A stretch of DNA of 37,500 nucleotides from Rhodoferax sp. (lineage in GTDB: Bacteria; Pseudomonadota; Gammaproteobacteria; Burkholderiales; Burkholderiaceae_C): contig JAGOUM010000026.1 in assembly GCA_018061265.1 (NCBI GenBank), positions 1 to 37,500 of the forward strand, written 5' to 3'. Positions 32,820 to 37,500 of the stretch are shown here, in pieces. Below the pieces are notes generated by a model that had not been told where the DNA came from, did no database searches, and worked only from the letters and a program-made list of their open reading frames with translations. A program made the position numbers and the translations under genes. The number at the start of each line of letters is the position of its first letter. The stretch's first letter is position 1.

Positions 32820-34685
32820 TCACGCTTCAAAACCTTGAACACACCTCGACAGCACCGCGCGGATTGCCGGCACATCGCCTGAAACAGCGGCACTGCGCAA
32901 CACTTCAAGATGGGCCGCCAACTCGTCCCAAGGCAAGCAGGCTTCACGGGCTTTCATGATGCGCGGGTGATTGGTGGCTTGCGGGTTGTCACCAATGAGC
33001 AATTCCTCATACAGTTTTTCAGCGGGTCGCAGGCCGGTCACCACAATCTCGATATCACCTTCGGGACAACTGTGATCTCGCACGCGCAAGCCTGCCAATG
33101 CCACCATGCGCCTTGCCAGATCCATGATCTTGACCGGCTCACCCATGTCAAGCACAAAAACATCCCCTCCCCGCGCCATAGCCCCCGCCTGGAGCACCAG
33201 TTGGGCTGCCTCCGGGATGGTCATGAAATAGCGGGTCACCTCAGGGTGTGTCACCGTGATTGGCCCACCGCTGGCAAGTTGGCGTCGAAACAGCGGCACC
33301 ACGCTGCCACTGGAGCCTAGCACATTGCCAAAGCGCACCATGCAAAAGCATGTCCCTGAAACTGGCCCGAGGTCACCAGATATGGCCTGCAAAACCAGCT
33401 CGGCCATACGTTTACTGGCACCCATCACATTGGTCGGGCGAACGGCCTTGTCCGTGGACACCAAGACAAACCGGGCGGAACCACAGCGCTGGGCTGCGCG
33501 TGCAGCATTGAGAGTGCCAAACACATTGTTCAGAACACCTTCGCCCGGGTTGTCCTCCACCATGGGCACATGTTTGTAGGCAGCAGCGTGGTAGACGGTA
33601 CCCGGACGGTAGCTTTCACAGACCGCCCGCAACCGATCAGGGTTGGTCACACTGCCCAGCAAAGGCACCAACTCTGTGGCCAAGCCACTGGCATCGATCA
33701 AGCCCTGCAGTTCCTGGTGAATGTTGTAAAGCCCAAACTCGTGGTGATCAAACAACAATAACTGGCGTGGCCGCTGCAGCACAATCTGGCGCGTCAACTC
33801 ACTGCCGATGCTGCCGCCCGCGCCGGTCACCAGCACCACTTGTCCGAGCAGATCACGCGAGAGCAGCGCGGCGTCCGGCGGCACCGGATCGCGTCCCAAC
33901 AAGTCTTCGACATCGAGTTCACGAATGTCCTGTACCGTGACACGGCCGCTGGCCAGATCAGACAGGCCAGGCAGGGTGCGCACGTGGACAGGAAAATGCC
34001 CCAAACTTTGTAAAATTGCGTTGCGTCGCTCCCGCGAGACACTGGGTAGTGCCAGCAAAATATCCGTCACACCCTGCTGTGCAATGACCCTGGCGATGTC
34101 AAGCGGTGCAAAAATTGGCACACCATTGATACTTCGCCCCACTTTGGTGGCATCGTCGTCAACAAAACCCAGCAGTGCGTACTGCTGTGACAAACGCAAG
34201 GCTGACGCGGTCTGTACACCGGCAGTACCGGCACCATAAATCAGCAATCGCCCGTCAAAATTTGCGCCAGGGCGGTCCCGACCTGCCAGCCAGAAGCGCG
34301 CCAGGGCACGGCTGCTCCCAATCAACAATAAAAAAATAAGGGGCTGCAGAATACCCAGTGTGCGCGGCACCCATGGCCATTGCATCCACAACAATACGGG
34401 AAACAAAATACCACCGTAGACCAGCACCGCCAATCCAGTGGCTTGTAGCGCGGCCTGCCCGGTGTATCGAAATATGGCCCGGTACAGACCAAAACGCACA
34501 AAGATGGGCAGGAACAATGCCACTGTCAGCAGGTACACCCACCATTGGGCACCGACTGGTGGACCATAGTAGTCCAAGCGCAGGGCGAAAGCAATCCAGG
34601 TGGCAGACAGGGCCAGGAGAACGTCAACACAAATCACCACCAGCCGCTTGACCCAGCGCGGCCACTCCAGAACCCTGTTTTGCAT
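32820..34685 (-). CDS. Membrane nucleoside-diphosphate-sugar 4,6-dehydratase (WbpM/PglF-like)
   Basis: A 621-residue inner-membrane enzyme: four N-terminal TM helices (about 14-130), a first Rossmann-like domain (LLIYGAGTAGVQTA, about 147-160) and the catalytic SDR domain with VLVTGAGGSIGSEL (about 284-297). The active site reads STDKAVRPTNVMGASKR with Met421 in place of the usual SDR Tyr and Lys425 retained, a hallmark of large UDP-GlcNAc 4,6-dehydratases such as WbpM. It makes UDP-4-keto-6-deoxy-GlcNAc, precursor of QuiNAc, FucNAc or bacillosamine. A partner SDR and phosphoglycosyl transferase lie upstream. ATG 34685 is in a proper MQNRVLEWPRW context. Confidence 0.93.
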   Translation of the reverse strand: MQNRVLEWPRWVKRLVVICVDVLLALSATWIAFALRLDYYGPPVGAQWWVYLLTVALFLPIFVRFGLYRAIFRYTGQAALQATGLAVLVYGGILFPVLLWMQWPWVPRTLGILQPLIFLLLIGSSRALARFWLAGRDRPGANFDGRLLIYGAGTAGVQTASALRLSQQYALLGFVDDDATKVGRSINGVPIFAPLDIARVIAQQGVTDILLALPSVSRERRNAILQSLGHFPVHVRTLPGLSDLASGRVTVQDIRELDVEDLLGRDPVPPDAALLSRDLLGQVVLVTGAGGSIGSELTRQIVLQRPRQLLLFDHHEFGLYNIHQELQGLIDASGLATELVPLLGSVTNPDRLRAVCESYRPGTVYHAAAYKHVPMVEDNPGEGVLNNVFGTLNAARAAQRCGSARFVLVSTDKAVRPTNVMGASKRMAELVLQAISGDLGPVSGTCFCMVRFGNVLGSSGSVVPLFRRQLASGGPITVTHPEVTRYFMTIPEAAQLVLQAGAMARGGDVFVLDMGEPVKIMDLARRMVALAGLRVRDHSCPEGDIEIVVTGLRPAEKLYEELLIGDNPQATNHPRIMKAREACLPWDELAAHLEVLRSAAVSGDVPAIRAVLSRCVQGFEA

Positions 34686-34712
34686 TCAATCGCCTTAAAT
34701 CACCCTATTCTC

Positions 34713-35036
34713 TCAAGACGGAATGGCAAACGACTCCTTGGTCTTGCCTTGCGCTACCAATGCAGACAGCCAACGCGGCATCAGACCACGACCACTCCAG
34801 GTTTCCCCATTCGGACCACGGTATTTCGCCGGGGCTGGATTGGAGGATTTGGAGGCACTGCCTGGTGCCTTGCGGGGCCGACTCTTGTTTCCCTCCAAGT
34901 CCGCCACAGTAATGCCGAACGCTTCCATTTTGGCAAGAATCTCTTGGACCGTCTTGCTGAACTCTTGCGCCTTGATTTCTTCTGCCTGTTTTTGTAGCAG
35001 TGCAATCTGGTTCTGAATTTCGATCAAATTATTCAT
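34713..35036 (-). CDS. H-NS family nucleoid protein
   Basis: A 107-residue H-NS/MvaT-type DNA-binding protein of the betaproteobacterial kind. The N-terminal half is a coiled-coil oligomerisation region (IEIQNQIALLQKQAEEIKAQ), followed by a basic Lys/Pro/Ser-rich linker, and the C-terminal DNA-binding motif YRGPNGETWSGRGLMPRWL contains the hook GRG that enters the AT-rich minor groove. ATG 35036 (MNNLIEIQ) is best placed behind AGGTG; ATG 35039 is equally readable. It lies inside a polysaccharide cluster beside its most AT-rich stretch (about 35040-35170). A silencer of the cluster or of acquired DNA is a reasonable inference. Confidence 0.92.
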   Translation of the reverse strand: MNNLIEIQNQIALLQKQAEEIKAQEFSKTVQEILAKMEAFGITVADLEGNKSRPRKAPGSASKSSNPAPAKYRGPNGETWSGRGLMPRWLSALVAQGKTKESFAIPS

Positions 35037-35095
35037 CATCAACACCTATCAGAAAAATTAAAGAATTCCCTGCCGGCCCGGTTAGCCTAATTATT

Positions 35096-35656
35096 TTAAT
35101 GAGCGACATTATCACTTGTGATTACCTTAAAAATCGTCAGAATTATGATTTTTATATCAAAAAAAATCGATTGCTTCTTCATGTATTCAATATCCATCTG
35201 TACCTTGACCGGAATCGGCAGTTCATCACGACCATTGATTTGAGCCCACCCCGTCAAACCAGGCGTCAAATGATGAACCTTGGCTTGTGTGCGCAATTCA
35301 ATCAGATCATGCTGATTAAAAAGTGCTGGTCTTGGGCCAACAAAACTCATATCACCTTTAAAAATACTCCAAAGCTGTGGCAACTCATCGAGGCTACTTT
35401 TCCTCAGGAAACCTCCCACCGGTGTGAGGAAGGCATCGGGATTGCTCAGCAAATGGGTTGCGACTGCCGGGGTACATATTTTCATACTGCGAAATTTTGG
35501 CATTTTGAACAGACGATTGTCACGCCCGACCCTGTCTGACCAATACAGTATCGGGCCAGGCGAGGTCAACCGCACCACCACTGCGACAATTATCAAGGGC
35601 AGAAAAAAAATCAACACCCCAAATAGCGCCAGCAATAAGTCAAAGCCTCGCTTCAT
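35096..35656 (-). CDS. Phosphoglycosyl transferase (WcaJ/PglC-type sugar transferase)
   Basis: A 186-residue monotopic membrane enzyme that moves a sugar-1-phosphate from a UDP-sugar to undecaprenyl phosphate, starting assembly of a polysaccharide repeat unit. The N-terminal re-entrant helix (FDLLLALFGVLIFFLPLII) is followed by SPGPILYWSDRVG, FKMPKFRSM, the catalytic Asp-Glu pair in RKSSLDELPQLW, and KGDMSFVGPRPAL. The minimal size matches PglC-like proteins lacking the large N-terminal part of WcaJ. The start shares one base with the stop of the SDR gene (TAATG). The neighbouring dehydratase and SDR suggest QuiNAc or FucNAc as the sugar. Confidence 0.93.
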   Translation of the reverse strand: MKRGFDLLLALFGVLIFFLPLIIVAVVVRLTSPGPILYWSDRVGRDNRLFKMPKFRSMKICTPAVATHLLSNPDAFLTPVGGFLRKSSLDELPQLWSIFKGDMSFVGPRPALFNQHDLIELRTQAKVHHLTPGLTGWAQINGRDELPIPVKVQMDIEYMKKQSIFFDIKIIILTIFKVITSDNVAH

Positions 35657-36609
35657 TATCTTGACACCCTCGATTCCGGTTTTACCGCCAGAGACAGGCC
35701 TTCAGCGACACCAAGTTTTGGTCGCCAATTCAATTGTGTACGTGCTTTGCGGATATCAAGTTGCAGGTTCTTGCACAATCTCTCCATGGCTTTGGACTGG
35801 CCAGTCAAGCCACCAGCCAGTAGCAACAACCAGACTGGTACCGAAAACAGCCGAACCGGCATGCCAGCGGCTCGGGCGATGGCGCTAACCAGTTCCGCGG
35901 TCGACAGATCATGACCATCGCTGACCAGAAAAACCTGATTGGCCGCCGCAGGATGCGTCATACATGTCCCGATGAAGTCAACCAGATTACCCAGTGCAAT
36001 CAGGCTCCTGAGGTTGGCTACCGCGGCGAAAGGCAAAGGCCAGCCACGCCGAACCAGATTCATCAAGGCCAAAAAATTTGCGCGCACTCCCGGACCATAA
36101 ACCAAGGGAGGGCGAACAATCACCACCTCCAAGCCCGTCGATTTGGCAATGCTGTGCAAACCCTGCTCGGCCTCCCATTTACTGATAGCGTAGGCGTCCG
36201 TCGGTCTTGGAGGATCAAGCTCCGAGAACATCTGCCCCGGCGCAGTGAATTCACCATGAACTTTGGCGGTACTGACAAAGATCAGACGCCGCACGCCCGC
36301 AACGGCAGCCTGACGCGCCAGATTCAGCGTTGCCTCAACGTTCATGCGGCGAAACTCGGCGACCGGGTCCACCGCATGTTCGTTCATCACGTGGACCCGG
36401 GCCGCCAGATGAACAACCACATCAACCCCAATCAGCACAGACTGCCAGGAGGTCTTACCGTCAATTTCACCGACGTTGATGGTTTCAGTGGCGTGTGGCA
36501 CAGTGGAACACGATCGAACAGCTGCGCGAACAAACATGCCTTGCCCGACAAACTGCTCACATGCGTGGCGACCAACCAGCCCGTTGGCACCCGTGACCAT
36601 CACCTTCAT
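35656..36609 (-). CDS. NAD-dependent sugar epimerase/reductase (extended SDR, WbpV-like)
   Basis: A 317-residue extended short-chain dehydrogenase. ATG 36609 (MKVMVTGANGLVGRHA) is the true start, giving the NAD motif GANGLVG at residues 7-13; an upstream frame extension to 36786 lies within the glycosyltransferase gene. The catalytic Ser is in FVSTAKVHG and Tyr/Lys in YAISK; the C-terminal LNWRPKLGVAEGL is common to sugar epimerases. Proteins of this group reduce or epimerise the 4-keto product of WbpM-like dehydratases to UDP-QuiNAc or UDP-FucNAc. The start overlaps the glycosyltransferase stop (ATGA), and its stop overlaps the next start. Confidence 0.88.
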   Translation of the reverse strand: MKVMVTGANGLVGRHACEQFVGQGMFVRAAVRSCSTVPHATETINVGEIDGKTSWQSVLIGVDVVVHLAARVHVMNEHAVDPVAEFRRMNVEATLNLARQAAVAGVRRLIFVSTAKVHGEFTAPGQMFSELDPPRPTDAYAISKWEAEQGLHSIAKSTGLEVVIVRPPLVYGPGVRANFLALMNLVRRGWPLPFAAVANLRSLIALGNLVDFIGTCMTHPAAANQVFLVSDGHDLSTAELVSAIARAAGMPVRLFSVPVWLLLLAGGLTGQSKAMERLCKNLQLDIRKARTQLNWRPKLGVAEGLSLAVKPESRVSR

Positions 36610-37358
36610 ATCCAACCGCCGCCTCGCAGTCGCCGATATACCGAAGAGAGGAAAAAACGAAGAATACTGCGAACATGCCAAAACATGTACCTGATTTGCC
36701 GATGACTGCTGCGTTGGGCATGGTGCACCACATGTGTATCTGAACTCAATACCACCTTGAGTCCTGACAAAGTCAACCGGGAACAAATATCCACGTCTTC
36801 GTAGTACAGGAAGTACCGTTCATCAAAACCACGCAGGTTCGCATAGACATTTGCCGGAAATAACAACAACATCCCGGCACACCAATCTACCGGCACAATG
36901 CCACCCGCCAGACAATAATCAGGCTGGTTGTGCCGCGTTTTTAATTTGCCCAGGATTTTCCATGGCGTCGGAAACTTGCGGGCGCTGTCTTCAGGTAGAC
37001 CTTCAGGACTCAGGACCAACGGGGCGGCAATGCCCACAGATGAATCTGAAAAACATGCCCACAAGCTTGAAAAAGGACAAGAACCAAACCGGATGTCCGG
37101 GTTGATGACGCAAAAGAACTGACCGTTCGCTTGGGAAAAAGCTGCATTATGGTTGGCACCAAAACCTTTGGGTTGAAGATTCCTGATAATCCGTACCGAA
37201 AAATCACAATCCGCTTGATCCAGAGTTACCACCTCAGGGATGTTGAGGGTCAGGATCAATTCGATAGTCGTCGAGTTGCAATGGGTTTGCAGGTCAGTCA
37301 ACAGTTGTGAAACCAGATGCCACTGACCGTGACTAACGACCGATACCGTGATCATCAT
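36606..37358 (-). CDS. Family 2 glycosyltransferase (rhamnosyltransferase-like)
   Basis: A 250-residue GT-A fold glycosyltransferase. It begins MMITVSVVSHGQWH, has the nucleotide-sugar binding NPDIRFGS (a degenerate DxD), the acceptor-side DWCAGMLLLFPANVY and the GFDERYFLYYEDVDICSRL block with its probable catalytic Asp/Glu, as in dTDP-rhamnose and related transferases. I choose ATG 37358 over 37385 because it overlaps the stop of the upstream gene (ATGA), matching the next junction. It adds a sugar to a lipid-linked repeat unit; the donor is unknown. Confidence 0.87.
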   Translation of the reverse strand: MMITVSVVSHGQWHLVSQLLTDLQTHCNSTTIELILTLNIPEVVTLDQADCDFSVRIIRNLQPKGFGANHNAAFSQANGQFFCVINPDIRFGSCPFSSLWACFSDSSVGIAAPLVLSPEGLPEDSARKFPTPWKILGKLKTRHNQPDYCLAGGIVPVDWCAGMLLLFPANVYANLRGFDERYFLYYEDVDICSRLTLSGLKVVLSSDTHVVHHAQRSSHRQIRYMFWHVRSILRFFLSSVYRRLRGGGWI

Positions 37359-37500
37359 GGGTTCGTTGGTCGTTTTGTCTTCCATCGCAAATAGATCAAG
37401 TAAATCATCAGACGACGCAAGTACTTTAATACCGAGTAAGCCGCCAATACGGACAACTGCCAGCGTTTGATGCTCCCGCGCTGGTACAGGCGCTGGTAGT
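37355..37500 (-). CDS. C-terminal fragment of an upstream polysaccharide-cluster gene
   Basis: An open frame entering from the right edge ends at TGA 37357-37355 with the basic, hydrophobic tail RRLMIYLIYLRWKTKRP. The overlap with the glycosyltransferase start (ATGA) and the tail composition, common for glycosyltransferases, support it as real. Only 47 codons are present, so no family can be named. Confidence 0.6.
   Translation of the reverse strand, partial: YQRLYQRGSIKRWQLSVLAAYSVLKYLRRLMIYLIYLRWKTKRPTNP

Overview
The window reads as chromosomal DNA of a betaproteobacterium of the Burkholderiales, most likely Comamonadaceae and close to Rhodoferax. Grounds are the moderately GC-rich sequence, the adjacent slmA and argB genes, the pyrC/DUF3025 pair, the style of the beta-oxidation genes, and a dispersed 34-base palindromic repeat of a kind I associate, from memory, with that family. 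There are no rRNA or tRNA genes, CRISPR arrays, transposases or phage genes, and no gene-free stretch longer than 300 bases.

Layout. 1-98 is the start of an exported protein (minus strand). 336-1436 is an exported Ntn-type amide hydrolase. 1460-4445 (minus) holds ruvA, a soluble Ser/Thr kinase and a membrane c-type-heme sensor with HAMP; the last two look like one signalling unit. 4529-6074 is ybeZ(phoH)-ybeY. 6078-9675 (minus) holds a LysE-type exporter, htpX with a clear terminator, a DUF3025 gene and pyrC. 9736-10599 is an alpha/beta hydrolase facing a LysR regulator. 11600-12438 is a translationally coupled pair of unknown genes. 12506-15414 is a FecR-domain protein and a CHASE2 nucleotide cyclase. 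15543-17402 is an ATM1-type ABC exporter, divergent from yciA.

17932-21701 (minus) is a complete ABC importer operon of the ferric-iron/2-aminoethylphosphonate superfamily, with a PHO-box-like site in front of it. 21824-23263 holds a nucleotidyltransferase and a hotdog thioesterase. 23325-31013 (minus) is a beta-oxidation locus: TetR regulator, acyl-CoA dehydrogenase, DUF2147 protein, fused 3-hydroxyacyl-CoA dehydrogenase/enoyl-CoA hydratase, thiolase, and an enoyl-CoA isomerase/hydratase. A 34-bp palindrome directly in front of the regulator is the probable operator. slmA and argB follow, and 32820-37500 is the end of a surface-polysaccharide cluster (dehydratase, H-NS-like protein, phosphoglycosyl transferase, SDR, glycosyltransferase) with overlapping start/stop codons.

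The least ordinary items are: the heme-sensor/kinase pair with a duplicated kinase C-terminal module; the 34-base repeat family, one copy of which supplies the start codon and first codons of the DUF2147 gene; a 147-bp imperfect inverted repeat between the fused dehydrogenase and the thiolase; and the regulator palindrome. I saw no clear defence or mobile system. All identifications rest on reading motifs by eye, without database searches.
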